Assembly (NCBI RefSeq): GCF_016545825.1
Contig: NC_052618.1
Span: 60,008,561-60,072,560 of the forward strand
Reading direction: 5' to 3'
Source of the DNA: Eucalyptus grandis
Taxonomy: Eukaryota; Streptophyta; Magnoliopsida; Myrtales; Myrtaceae
Length of the DNA: 64,000 bases
Of this stretch, positions 46,552-59,154 are shown one piece after another. Made by a program: the position numbers and the translations under genes. Position 1 is the stretch's first letter, and every line of letters starts with the position of its first letter. The notes beneath the pieces were generated by a model, which saw only the letters and a list, made by a program, of their open reading frames with translations, had not been told where the DNA came from and did not search any database.

Positions 46552-49500
46552 CTAAGCTAGCGGATAAGGACATCAAATAAATTAAGAGGAAACATGTACC
46601 ACAGGTTTGACAAGTTAAAGGGGCTTGAAATGTAATTGTTTTAGTGCATCCCTGGACCGCTTCCATGAAAGACAGCTCAACAGAAACCTATGGGCAAACA
46701 TGGAATCATAGTTATATGCAAAGTTAAAACTCACACACACGAACACATATGATGAGCACCAGACAGATAAAACTTAACTTACCTTCACATCCTGGCCACC
46801 AAATCTTTGCCTAAATATATTGAATATCTGCTCTCCATCCAGTAATCGCCCAAGATGTGCAAAAGAATTCATTAAATTTCAGGAAAGAATAAAATCTTGA
46901 AAAGTAAATGTTAAAAATTAAGCAAAATGTCTACACAGCAGAAAGAATTCAACAGTCAAGATCAGCACCAGATCTCAGAAAATAAAAAAGTTGAGCAACT
47001 GGAAATATTATAATCAATTTACAAGACAAGGACAACACTAACCAAGAATCACCTAACCAAAATAAAGTCGTTCTACACAATAAAGATTCATAAAGTAACT
47101 GGATGCCCTCAAGGAAAAAGTGAGCGATAGCCAGGTGCAAGCTTCTTAAACATGCCTCATCCAAGTAAATATTCTAGGCCGAGTCCCCCAAGTACATCAT
47201 TTATGCAATTCATCTTTGTACTTGCAATTAACTTGCATTCATAATAACCTCCAACACTTCCACTAAGATGCTGTCAATTTGTTGACTGAAAAATTTGAAT
47301 TCAGCAGTATCCAAACAAGAAAAGCTGGATAGAACAATAGCAGCTCAGCCCTCAAAAAATAAGCAAGACATCTCTATCAGCTCTTGTGAAATTTTACAAG
47401 AAATACAACAAGTAAATGCAGCCAACTAGAAGAAGATTATTACATCTCCATTGAAAATATCATCGAATGGATTATTAAATCCGCGAAATCCAGAATCAAA
47501 GTCAGGGTTCCCTTGCTGTTCAAAAGCTTCATGGCCAACCTGAAAATTTATAGCACACCATCATGCATACTCATTCCGTATAACAGATGCCACAAAGGAG
47601 ATATGGAAGAGAGCATAACTAGAAAATAAAGTCAAAGATAAGCCATACACATGCAACAATCAATTAAACAAGAATAAGCTCATAACAGTATGATTTTTAC
47701 AATAATTATTGGAATCTTTTCCTTGAAACTCCAATAAACAGGATAGAATAAAAAATCAGCAGGAGGCAACCATGAGAATAAACAATTTTCTTTCATTTCT
47801 AAGGCAGGTGGTTAGGACTCACGCATGCAATCTAGCATGTATCAAGAACACAGATGTTCAAACTTACGGTCACAGAAGACCTTCTGTAAGACGAAAATTC
47901 TTTGCTCATGAAGATTTTCACAAATATAGAGCTAAAATTGTAAAAGGAGAAGCAACAAGCTACACTAAGAACTGAAGAAGCAAATCATTTCAGAGACAGT
48001 TTCAATTCAATCTGACTAAAAGAGTACTCCATGATAGAAGGTCAAAGGATCCAAGATAAGCAAGACACCTAATAGATACCAAACCTCCAGATTTTTCAAC
48101 ACAAAGCATTTTTTACTAAGCAGGAGGTAAAGTGACTTTTTTCTTCAGAAGGCCCATGAGCAAGCATGAAAATGAACTAAAGGAGGCCAAAATCTATCAC
48201 TCTGGGATGTTAGTCACGTCTATGGTAGTGAATGACAATAACACTTAGAACAATTTCTACCATCCTTAGATAAGCGTAAAAAATCCACTGCGATATTTTT
48301 CAGACATGGCTATCACACTATTCCGACTATCAGAAAGGAAGGATGATGGAAGCACCTTTCATTACTCAAACTCAGTGTGCTACAAATTTCGGCTTAAATC
48401 TAAATCAGATACTATTTTGTAACAACAGACATGATAACGGGAGAGATTGAGACTAATCACCACAAGTCAATACTTGGGTTCCAACTCTCTAACACAAGGG
48501 GGTGAACAAGATATTATCATGTGTGCAAACTTAAAAGCAGTCCAATTTCTAGCACCTGGTCATAGATCTGTCGCTTCTCTTCATCTTTTAAAACCTGCAA
48601 ACAAAATAAATTTATCATTTCTTTCACGAGAATGGATGCACTCCATTGTCGGCCAGTCAATAAATATTAAAGACTTACCTCATAAGCTTTTGAAATGGCC
48701 AGTCAATAAATATTAAAAGACTTACCTCGTAAGCTTTTGAAACTTCCTGAAATTTCTTTTCAGCCTCGGGGTCACTTTTATTAGTATCTGGATGGAGTTT
48801 TTTTGCTAGCTGCCGAACAGTAAACAGGATTAAACTACTTATTTGGAAAGTGGAGAAAAAGGGAGATGATATCAAAAGAAGAATCCATGCAAAAAAAAGC
48901 TACATCCGAACAAAGAAACCGAAACCATATCCCCAGAAAGACCAAAGAGGTGAAGAAATTGAAATGAGGAAGTAGACAGCAAATCAAGGACATGAACATA
49001 CCCCATAGTATGCTTTCTTGATTTCAGAAGGACCCGCATCCTTATTTACGCCAAGTATTTCATAATAATCCGGGGCATACCTAATTGCTGGTTCAACAGA
49101 AAAAAGAAAAAAGAAAAAAAAAAACGATATTAACACAAGATAGAGAGCGGAGACAGAAGCAAGCACATGGGATGGAGACACTATGATGCAAAGAAGCTCA
49201 AGAAGGAAATAATGATGACGTTAATATCAATTTTTCAAGAAAAAATTGGCAACTGAAAAATGAGTCCCATCTGTAGGGAAGGGGGGTTGGAGGTCAAACA
49301 GGAATGCGCCAGCTAAACATATGGCTCAACGAGATAATCATAAAGAGTCTTGTCAATAGAGATCTTTAGTTTCATAGTGTCGAAACAATTCACGAGTAAT
49401 AAGATAGCAAGGGGAATGAGGGAAAGACTCGGAAAAGAAGATGAGTTACCGGTGCCATGAATTGATCTCGTAGAACCCCAATTGGAATTGGAGGCACGCA

Positions 49501-49919
49501 AGAGAAAAGAACTCCTCAAATTGCCTGCGTCACCAAAGAAGGCCCGAGGGAATGACGACCAACGGAAACGAAGGAGCGACTAAAATAGCGGGGAGGGGGA
49601 GAAGCGAAGCTGTGGGGAAGAGAGAAGGCACCATTTGCAGGGGAAATCCTAGGAGCCGCCCAAGATCCAGTACCGAATCTCCTGGGATCGCCTCGGAGCA
49701 CCGAATTGATTATCTGCAAGGGGGCAAGGGCAGACGAGCGTGCGTACGCACACTTGAGTTCGCAACGTTAAGGAATAGGCGAAATGAGGGGGGAGCGTGG
49801 GGGAAAGAGAGAGAGAGACAGAGAGAGCGTACCGAGGGGGTGGAGTCGCTGAAGAGGCTGGAGGAGAGGGAGCGGCGAGCGAACAAATGGAGGAGCCTGG
49901 CGCCATTGGAGCGAACCAT
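42525..49919 (-). CDS. GFA2: Mitochondrial DnaJ (Hsp40) chaperone, GFA2 type
   Basis: Type I J-protein that stimulates mitochondrial Hsp70; Arabidopsis GFA2 is needed for polar nuclei fusion. I place 18 coding exons (ends 49919/49833, 49713/49674, 49524/49450, 49087/49002, 48809/48726, 48594/48556, 47539/47444, 46827/46783, 46687/46600, 46453/46389, 46305/46231, 45474/45402, 43904/43813, 43693/43622, 43379/43323, 43222/43174, 42801/42735, 42621/42525), in frame throughout, 428 residues. N-terminus [20 protein letters not shown] fits a mitochondrial presequence. The J domain ([13 protein letters not shown]...LHPDTN) has the HPD motif. Four zinc-finger repeats follow: [24 protein letters not shown] and CKTCKGQ. 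The substrate-binding C-terminal domain ends [13 protein letters not shown]. Exon 2 is short and its donor is inferred. The fifth exon has a duplicated splice donor. Confidence 0.92.
46519..46549. repeat. Poly(A) tract in DnaJ intron
   Basis: About 30 consecutive A on the plus strand, near the end of the intron upstream of the exon ending at 46453. On the transcribed strand this is a poly(T)/U tract, which may serve as an extended polypyrimidine tract. Confidence 0.85.
48651..48742 (-). repeat. 46-bp tandem duplication copying a 5' splice site in the DnaJ gene
   Basis: Units 48651-48696 and 48697-48742 each contain the reverse complement of CAAAAGCTTA(C/T)GAG|GTAAGTC plus intron sequence up to GACTGGCC. 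The copy nearer the exon is the true donor (exon last base 48726). The second copy repeats a full donor about 46 bases into the intron. Confidence 0.85.
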
Positions 49920-50209
49920 TTGGGCGGCGGCGGCGGCGGCGGCGTGGCTGGTGTTCCCCCGAGGAAGCTGGAAACGCTCGCGAGGAAGAGACCCAACACT
50001 GTGGGAGGGAGGGAGGGAGGGAGGGAGTGGGGGTTGATGATGATGATGATGATGATGATGCCTCTCCTAAAACCCCTGGCCAAAACCCTAATCAAACCCC
50101 GCCGGGGATTGGAACGTTCTAGTCCTCCCGTCTCAACCGCACCTCGCAGACACAGAGAGACAGAGACAGGAGACGACGCAGAGAGGGACGACGATTGACC
50201 CCTTGTGTG

Positions 50210-50240
<31 letters not shown>

Positions 50241-50330
50241 AATGACCGGAGGCGCTTCTCCGGGTCGACGTTTTCTGGTTCGTGGCGTGGGAATTTTCAT
50301 GAAGCCGCCCCCCCCTTTCTGCTCAGGGAA
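49920..50330 (-). promoter_or_regulatory. Leader/promoter region of the DnaJ gene with simple repeats and telo-box
   Basis: Contains AAACCCTAA (telo-box) at 50083-50091, a (GAT)n run at about 50036-50061, (GGGA)n at 50007-50028, and a (TA)n/(GA)n run at 50209-50240. Promoter activity is inferred from position only. Confidence 0.4.
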
Positions 50331-51600
50331 AACCTTCACTTTTTTTCTCTCGTAATTTCCGCAATTTTATCTATTCCAGTCCCTACGATGATCTCAATTT
50401 TATCCAATTAAATCCTTTTTACTTGCACACACCGAATTGGCCGACCCATATTGTTGATCATTACGCTGACGAACTGAGCTGTAATTGTCCATCAAGAGAA
50501 GTCGTTCCACCAATTTCGCACGACACGTTTTTGTTACCCTTGGACGTTTTTCAATCTGCACAATTCGTGCGTTCTCGCTTTCATTCCAATGAGGGCAAGA
50601 TTCAAGAACATCTCAAGTTACATTCTTTCGAAATTTCAAAATTAGTGAAGAAAGGGGAAAGAAAACCTCATGAACCTCCTTTCTCCCCTCTTTCATTCTT
50701 AAAAGGAGAAGTATATCATCGAATGATGCTAACCGACCATAAAATTAAAACCGGAACACAGTGAGGTCAGCAACTCTTACTTTACTTCGGTTGCCAAAAC
50801 AACGAAATTGACACACGGTAATCTTTCCGATGAAAGTTGACCAATACGTGTCTCGCACGGTCGTCAAAACAATGCCCTATATACACCCAATTACTGCCGT
50901 GGCAAGCCTGGTGAGATAGAATAAGCCATCTTACTGGGAAACATTGGCCCATCTCCTGAATGCAAAATAATGTATACGTAAATCATTCCTCGATGAAGGA
51001 ATGATCTCCGCTACCTGGCGATTTCCACATATAGAAAGAAACAAAGTGGAACATGTTTGGTGATCGATTGCGTAGCAGTAGAGAAAAGAAGCTCCCCTCC
51101 CGAGTTCAGTCACCCTCTACGTCACAACAACCAAGGATAGGCACCTTCCTATCTCAGCAACCCATACAACTCCTGATTTACCCCATCTAGTCAAAGTGAC
51201 CACATATATTCACAAGTCCTCAAATGCTAAAACAAGCAAACACCTTCGGAGAATGGACACCGCACTCAGGTCCCCAAATCCAAATATGAAGTGCTGGGTT
51301 TTAATCAAAACCCCGCACCTAAGACATGAAAATGAGCACAGCATAGCCCATTGAATTTTCCACATTTGGGGGGAAAAGAATCAATTTCGGCATATGGGAT
51401 TTACTTGGAATCGTGAACTCGTGACTCAAATGGAGGGAAAGATGGAAAACAGAAATCCATCCAACCAAATTCGACTACATAACAAACATTGAGATTCCTA
51501 CTAAAATCAATAATCTTAAAGCAGTCTTGTCTTCCAAGCCAACTCAAAATTTGGAGAGAAATATATAGAAAGTTGGAAAACCAAAAACAGTTCACGCTGT
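50331..51600. other. Intergenic, DnaJ promoter side to eL6 3' side
   Basis: No gene is recognised. A 113-codon open frame at 50423-50764 (+) has no motif and a biased composition. Confidence 0.5.
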
Positions 51601-52967
<1,367 letters not shown>

Positions 52968-53070
52968 TTCTGATCTCTCTCTCTCTCTCGCTCTTGCTCT
53001 CGCTCGCTGAGGCTGCAGCACCGCTATGAGGAAGGGTTTGCTTCGCTTAAGTATGGCCAGGCAAAACTCA

Positions 53071-53079
53071 AAACCCTAG
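53071..53079 (-). promoter_or_regulatory. Telo-box (AAACCCTAG) upstream of eL6
   Basis: AAACCCTAG lies about 105 bases before the eL6 start codon. Such boxes are typical of plant ribosomal protein promoters and leaders. The last base differs from the AAACCCTAA consensus. Confidence 0.5.
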
Positions 53080-54441
53080 CACCGTTCTGTGGCTCTACCG
53101 GCTTCTCCACCGTTGGATTCTGTTCATCTTAATCTCAGCCGTTCATGTTTCTGCTCTTGAGCTTTACCTCTTAAACCACTAACCCCGAAAGAAATCTGGA
53201 ACCTTAAACCGTTTAACTTCGATCTACGCCGCTGGTTTAAAATCCTAGGATGTCAAAATTTACAAAACAAAATAAAAATACATCTCAGCGGTAACAATTA
53301 GCTATTTGTCAATTCCATGTAATTCTTCACCGACCAAAAAAAAAAAAATCCAAGTAATTCTTCGACCAAAAAAGCAAAAAAAATTCCAAGTAATTCATTT
53401 TAGAATTTCCATATACTCTTTTATCTTGATAAAAAAAAATGCGACATAAATAGGCCCAAGTCATAAATCTGGACCGTTCGGGCCTGATCAATTTTATATT
53501 GAAGATCACAAAATTATCCAATTAATATGGGCCTGAGGCATGGACTTTTAGGTCCCGCCTAGACTCAGTGGATTTTAGCATAGAAATGTAAATGATTATT
53601 TAATTTAATTTAATTTAATTTAATCATGGTGGGCCTATGGAATGGATCTTACACTGCGGCCTGCCCAGCCCATTGATGAAATCTAAACGGAGAGGCTTGA
53701 ATGAGCATTTATTGAAAGTCATCGGAGTTGATTATAAAAAAATAAAAAAAATTGGCAAGGTCTAAAAAAATTGGAATATAATCAGTGAATTGGGGATAAG
53801 ATGGAAAATAGGAAAAAAAAAATCATAAACTTACCCTTTCACCATGTCGAGGAAGCCAGAATGCCAACGCTAGATTGAAGGCCACAAATAGGCTATCAAA
53901 ACCATTTTAGCAAACACATGAATTTTAAGCGGAAAACTTTTGTGGGCCGGAAGTCGATTGGCAAAGCTACGCCAAACACGGATCCATCAGTTAGCACATA
54001 CCCACATTCTCAATCTATACCAGCCTAGATACCACATATCGGCTTGGTCGCACCTAGTAATTTGCAGCACTGATCAGATACCCCATAGACAGAAAGGTCT
54101 GAGAAAATCGATTAGCAAGGGAACGATAGGAACGGGAGATCCAGGAAGGATGAATTCTGATCCCCCAAGCTTTGGGGACGGCAAATGCTCGTGTAAATCC
54201 ACACATAAGTTTGGGAAGGATTACGTGCATGCTCAATAGCAACAGAGGAAATGCAGGGGGCAGATTTGGTGCAATTCATTCAGCTACTTTAGGTAGACCT
54301 GTGGGTTAACCCCATCAAGGAGAATCATACTAGAGACAACTTAATAATAACTCAGTGATGCAACATCAAGCACCGTTTATTAAATGGAACTGATTTTTGA
54401 AAAGTCAGAACCCTATTCAGTAAATGTAAAAGCACGACAGC
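53080..54441. other. Intergenic between eL6 and Clot
   Basis: No gene is recognised. It includes a (TTTAA)n pentanucleotide run at about 53598-53622 and several A tracts. Confidence 0.5.
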
Positions 54442-56139
54442 TCATTTCCCGGCAACGAGGCCATCTATTTTGCGCTCAATGTGGGCTTCGTGATCTTCAA
54501 GTCGGCCTTTGACCGCATCATCCTCCCACAGCATCAGCGTCGGAACTCCAGTAAGCTTGAATCTGGGGTCTACCCTCCACGGGTGCTGGGGATTCCTCCA
54601 AGTAGGTCGGTCTCCAACATAAGCTTGCAGAAGCGCTATGTTATCCGATGATGCTTCCAGTTTTTTGTAGATCACAGGTTCAGCTCTCACACAATCTGAT
54701 GAGGCACAAAAGGAGTGAGAATGACAAGATGCCACAAATACCACAAAAGATGTGGACCGTCTAACTTCGTTAGTCCAGTCCATTCAAAAAATTATCCCAA
54801 TCCCTTTTGTTTAACATTTTGGTAGGTTATATCCCCGATTGTTTAACACCAACGTTTGGCTCATTCGATGCCAGGGACAGGCATCCTATAGAACTAAAGG
54901 AGACTGACTATGAACCCCGAAAAGGATGCCGCAGAATGAGTTCGCTCAATCCACAACGCTCATCAAAGCATAATCTTTCGACACAAAAAGAGTCCAGTAA
55001 AAAACTGGGGATCGGGCATCTAAACTGCTGCTTTGCACTTCAGAAGTAGCGGTTAGTTTCTCCGAACATCTGAGTGGAGTTGAAGATGGTTTTGAAAATA
55101 CTGGATAATACCATAGAAAATTCACAAAGTAGTGCTCCTTCACGAGTCACGACAAACTGTTAGCCTCTTTTTAAACGTGCCAAAATGGCAGCGGACTTAT
55201 CCCGAAATTTCTGCTACGCTCGACTGACCAGTTATTAGATAGGTGAAATGCCTACTTTTAAGACATCGGAACTGGGACCTTTTGATGAATTCCTTAATGA
55301 CAAAGTAACTACATCAGCTACACGGCTGCCCCCGGCCAGCAGGCTCAACGACACAGCATAGCAGGTGGACAACTGAGAATTAAGGATGAGGTTTGATCCT
55401 GGATCTGTAGGACACTAGTGAAGCAGGGTTGAAGTATCAAGAAATGGGCTATGATGCAAATGCCGGCGCAGACGCGGGGATAAGGAGGCTATTTATCTTG
55501 ACCAGAGGTGCAAGAATCCAGAATCCTTTTTCTTTTCTTTCAAAAAGGCGACGCAATATCCCAATGACAAGCAGCAACGCAAAAGCTTTTCCAGCTTTTG
55601 AAATCTGAATCTCGCCGTGGACTTTAAACACACAAGAACCCAAGGTAAGGTGGTGCTAGGGGTAGGTAACAGAATCCATGAACAATATTACCCAAGCAAC
55701 GAGGATACCATCCGACCGATATCGCCTGTGGCAACTACATCAGCAATTGCGGGAATAGGTTATTGCCCTCCCCCCAAAAGAAAATGGCATCTCTCAATAA
55801 ATAAAAGCGCTCCTTTTAAGAAGAGGAATCTCAGATGGGTCGTGATCGTAAGCGTAAAATTATAATTAACATGAGGCAGAGGCAGAGGCAGAGGCAGAGG
55901 CAGAGGCAGAGAGAAGTAGCATGAGAATCAGAGACGCGACAATTGATAAGGACGAGAGAGAGGGAGAGAGGGAGGGAGGGAGGGAGGGACAAACCAGGGC
56001 ACCAGCTGAGAGAGGTGGAAGGGTCCTTGTCAGCCAAGAAGAGGATGAGGTTGGCATTGTGGTTGGGGGCTTCCGATCTGAACTTATCGAACACCGCGTC
56101 GAAGCTCGACACCGTCGCATCCACCAACTTCAACGGCAT
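54442..56139 (-). CDS. Thioredoxin-like protein Clot
   Basis: Cytosolic thioredoxin-fold protein of the Clot/TXNDC17 family (DUF953), a small oxidoreductase accepting electrons from thioredoxin reductase. Two exons, 56139-55995 and 54695-54442, join through a split Asp codon (G|AT) to 132 residues. The first exon gives MPLKLVDATVSSFDAVFDKF and ILFLADKDPSTSLSWCP. The junction creates the WCPDC redox motif with both cysteines, followed by VRAEPVIYKKLE. The second half has VGDRPTWRNPQHPWRVDPRF, KLTGVPTLMLWEDDAVKGRL and EDHEAHIERKIDGLVAGK. The cis-Pro of GVPT is present. Length is normal and no lesion is seen. The 1.3-kb intron carries a hexanucleotide repeat next to the first exon. Confidence 0.93.
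55870..55914. repeat. (GAGGCA)n hexanucleotide microsatellite
   Basis: Six to seven tandem copies of GAGGCA (CTCTGC on the transcribed strand) lie about 80 bases after the first Clot exon, followed by GA/GGGA-rich sequence to 55988. Simple repeat in an intron. Confidence 0.9.
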
Positions 56140-56560
56140 CTTCTCCTTCTCTTTTCTTCTTCTTCTGCTGGAGAGAGAGAGAGGGCGGGAGAGAGAGAGA
56201 GGGCGAGAGAGGGTTTCGCAGTTCGGTATGGGGAGAGGAGGGAATATAAAGGGGAAGGTGAGGATAAAAACTAGGACAAAGGGACCCTTTTTAGACGGGT
56301 TTTCCCAATATACTTACGTGGTCTGCTCATGGGCCTTTCCTTGGGTCCGTCAAGCAATGTTACGGCCCAACAATCTCCCAGGTATCCAGTCACGCCTGTG
56401 TTTTAAAATGAAGAAGAAGAAGAAGAAGAAGAAGAAGAAATGGTTGGAGTAAAATAACTGGCAAAAGGCATAACGGCTTGAATAAGAAATGCGCGGGGGG
56501 GCATTCTTAGCCGTGCTCTGCAAGCTCCAGTCAGAGGTCGTGCTCTGCAAGCTTCGGTGC
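56140..56560. promoter_or_regulatory. Bidirectional intergenic region between Clot and the small TATA gene
   Basis: Holds a GA-rich leader next to Clot (about 56163-56213), ATGGGCCTT at about 56330 and CGGCCCAAC at 56363 (both contain the GGCCCA/TGGGCC site II-type core common in plant housekeeping promoters), and a (GAA)n run at about 56408-56440. Function is inferred from motif and position. Confidence 0.4.
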
Positions 56561-56573
56561 TTCGTCTCTCCCT

Positions 56574-56580
56574 TATAAAT
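56574..56580 (+). promoter_or_regulatory. TATA box (TATAAAT)
   Basis: TATAAAT lies 95-101 bases before the ATG at 56675, a normal distance for a plant gene with a short leader. It supports transcription of the small + strand gene. Confidence 0.55.
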
Positions 56581-56674
56581 AACACCCTTCCTCAGTGTGA
56601 ATTGATATAAGAGAGTCCAAACGCAATCTTCCTCACTTACCCATCAAAACAAATAGAGGTCGTGCATTCCCCCA

Positions 56675-56857
56675 ATGCCTTCATTTCGAGCCATTTTCGG
56701 TTGCTTCACGCCCTCCTCCTCCTCAAAGAGGGTGAATGACCATCCCTCCTCCGACAAAGTCCCGCCGCTCCCATCCAAAGTCAATAGTAAATCCAAGGCC
56801 GCCGCCCCGATCGTCATGTCGTACTTCCCCGTCAACTCATCTCTCTCCCGGTTGTAG
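56675..56857 (+). CDS. Small uncharacterised protein ending in a SYFPVNSSLSRL motif
   Basis: A 60-residue frame: MPSFRAIFGCFTPSSSSKRV at the start, a Ser/Lys-rich middle, and APIVMSYFPVNSSLSRL at the C-terminus. From memory, plants have a family of short proteins with a similar hydrophobic-Cys start and a P(I)(V/P)xSxFPVxSxLSRL tail; I cannot name a function. A TATA box lies upstream and the frame opens at the first ATG of the presumed leader. No signal peptide or membrane helix is evident. A longer minus-strand frame overlaps it but has no family features. Moderate confidence only. Confidence 0.5.
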   Translation: MPSFRAIFGCFTPSSSSKRVNDHPSSDKVPPLPSKVNSKSKAAAPIVMSYFPVNSSLSRL

Positions 56858-59154
56858 CTGACCACAACAATCTTCCGTCGTACTCTACTCTCCTTCTTTC
56901 CCACCAAGCTCTCCCCGATGACAAGCCCTGCAGATGCAGCTCCGACCCGTGTTCCCAGCACCAACTGTTTTCTTGATATTGTTCGTCTTCCAATCTGTCT
57001 GGAAATCGGAATCACAGCAGTCAGATTGTACCCAAATTGCAACTTAAGTAGAACTCCACATCGTATTTGTAAGTCATTTAATGTTATTTGAGAATCCTTT
57101 CTTTGGGACGACGTCGCAAGCTCCTAGCTAGATCATGAGGAAACAGGATGAAGATCAGATTGCAGCCCGGTGCAAAGGACATGAACATGGTAATACTGGT
57201 GCCTGAAGTGTAAATAGCTGCAAGTCTGACTTACGCTCCATTCTATTTTTACCGCAAGAACCCATCACCCAACAAATTGCTACTTGGGTTTGCCTGCGAC
57301 TACTCTCTTCTATCTACATTATTCAGAGTGAAATGGGTACCATAGTCGAATATCAGATTTGCAGTGCGTAAGAAATCGAAGAAGAATTAATATATTGGCA
57401 CAACGCTAGTTGTGTTGCTTGCAGACTACCCTGTTCCATCTATTTTATTCAAAGTGAAGTGGGTATTTTAGTTGACCAACGGATGTGCAGAGCGCGAGAA
57501 AATCGTAGAAGAATTAGTATACTAGCACAGCCTCTTGTATTTAAAAATCAGTTACGTGGTCAAGAGTGTAAATCGCCAGCAACCAAGCCTTACTTGAGGG
57601 CGTCCTATTTAAGCTTCATGGAGGAAGTTGGATACCAACTACTAAAAAACATACATATACATACAAAAGAAATAGATGCATGCACCCATTGATTACGGTG
57701 ATGTTCTGAAGCTAAACAAACAGATGAGTGAACTGGTACCGTCAAAATCATTATATAAGAGACATCCCAAACCAACAAAGAAGTACTTTTCACATCCATT
57801 CAAGACTATCCCTTTATCTGTTAATATTGAAATTTTTTTTGAAGATTAAAGAGAAATGCGACCGAAGATTAACAGATTCCTGCAAGATGAGCAAGTCTGA
57901 GAGAAGGAAAGAGAAATGCGACCGAAGCAATAAAGATGTCATAAAAAAAAGGTCAGGCCTGCCAGAGTTAACATGCTGTCAGTGGGGGCTATAGGAGCTG
58001 CAAGAAACACAAGCCCTACTTGGTATTTTCAACCGTGAACTGTCAAGCAAGAGCGTCTGACTTGGTCAGTTAAATTACATGAACGTGTTAGAATAAATGA
58101 ATTGTCTAAGACAAATTAGTCAAAATCAAGGAGTTCTTGCAGCCCAAGGCGAAGCACTCTTAAGTTAAAAAAAGGTGCGACTAGCTGCCCATGGAGGCGG
58201 AAAAACTTGTTCAAGTCTTTTCCAGGGACTTCTTCATTTGCACAGGTGACATTTACACTTGAAGGGTTTGACTCTGGATTTTTTATTTCCCAATGGAACG
58301 CCTTTCAGCTACCGCAATTTTTTAGGCATTTGGACGTTTAACAAAGATGGAATGCATTCGGGCAGCTTATAGACAGTCTTTATTGAACAAATTTGAAGCT
58401 GCCCCAGTAGAAAGCACTGTCAGCACCGACCAGTGAGCATTGTTCTTCACGGTAGGCCTCTTGAAAGAGTTCTCATGACTCGTACCATGGACTTAACTCC
58501 AGTCCACGACACTCAGTCTCAATGACAGGCCAGACCAATTTATGACCTTTCCACAGAATATCGCGCATTGGACTAGGCACTGCACAATGCACATCACTTA
58601 TCTCGTGCAGCTTCTATACTACCTGTCAATTATGCCATCCCTCTTATTCATGCCACATAATTTACTAACCGCAGGTTTCGTGCTCCCAACAAGCACAAAT
58701 AGCACCATCCTGTAGACCGAAAGGCATCTATCTGAAACTGCGATAATAAAGCTATAACTCAAGTAAATCCGTCAAGTGTGGTACAGCAAAATCCTAATTA
58801 TTATTTTATTCTATACAAAGTACTACATATTTACATTTACATTTAGAGATGCGATATAATGCTATTTGGAATACTACAAAGAATGATCAAAATACAACAA
58901 TACCTACTCTAAAGTAAAGAATGAAAAATAATGCAGTATAGAGATCTTATTCTCATATCTCATGGATGAGCAGCTTCATTCATCATGCATGGCACAAATT
59001 TCAGGTCCACCAAACTTGTCTATCTCTGATGACAGTTCAAAGGATCGTCATTGCCCTACCAGGTTCTCCAGGGGCTCTAACCCAGATCAATCTGCTCAAA
59101 CCTAATTTCTTTTCTTATGAAGCATCAACCCCAACCTCTTGGGTATCTCACTTG
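56858..59154. other. Intergenic with diverged local repeats
   Basis: No gene is recognised. It contains a diverged tandem repeat (about 57291-57405 and 57418-57530) and a short repeated phrase GAGAAATGCGACCGAAG at about 57851 and 57911. Confidence 0.55.
57291..57530. repeat. Diverged tandem repeat, unit about 120 bp
   Basis: Two units share CTATCTACATTATTCA/CCATCTATTTTATTCA, GTGAA(A/G)TGGGTA, GAAGAAGAATTAATATA/GTAGAAGAATTAGTATA and GCACA in the same order. Substitutions are numerous, so the duplication is old. Confidence 0.65.

Noticed and set aside
56644..57042. 132-codon minus-strand frame overlapping the small TATA gene.
   Set aside because: No recognisable motif, and the plus strand has the TATA box and the family-like C-terminus.
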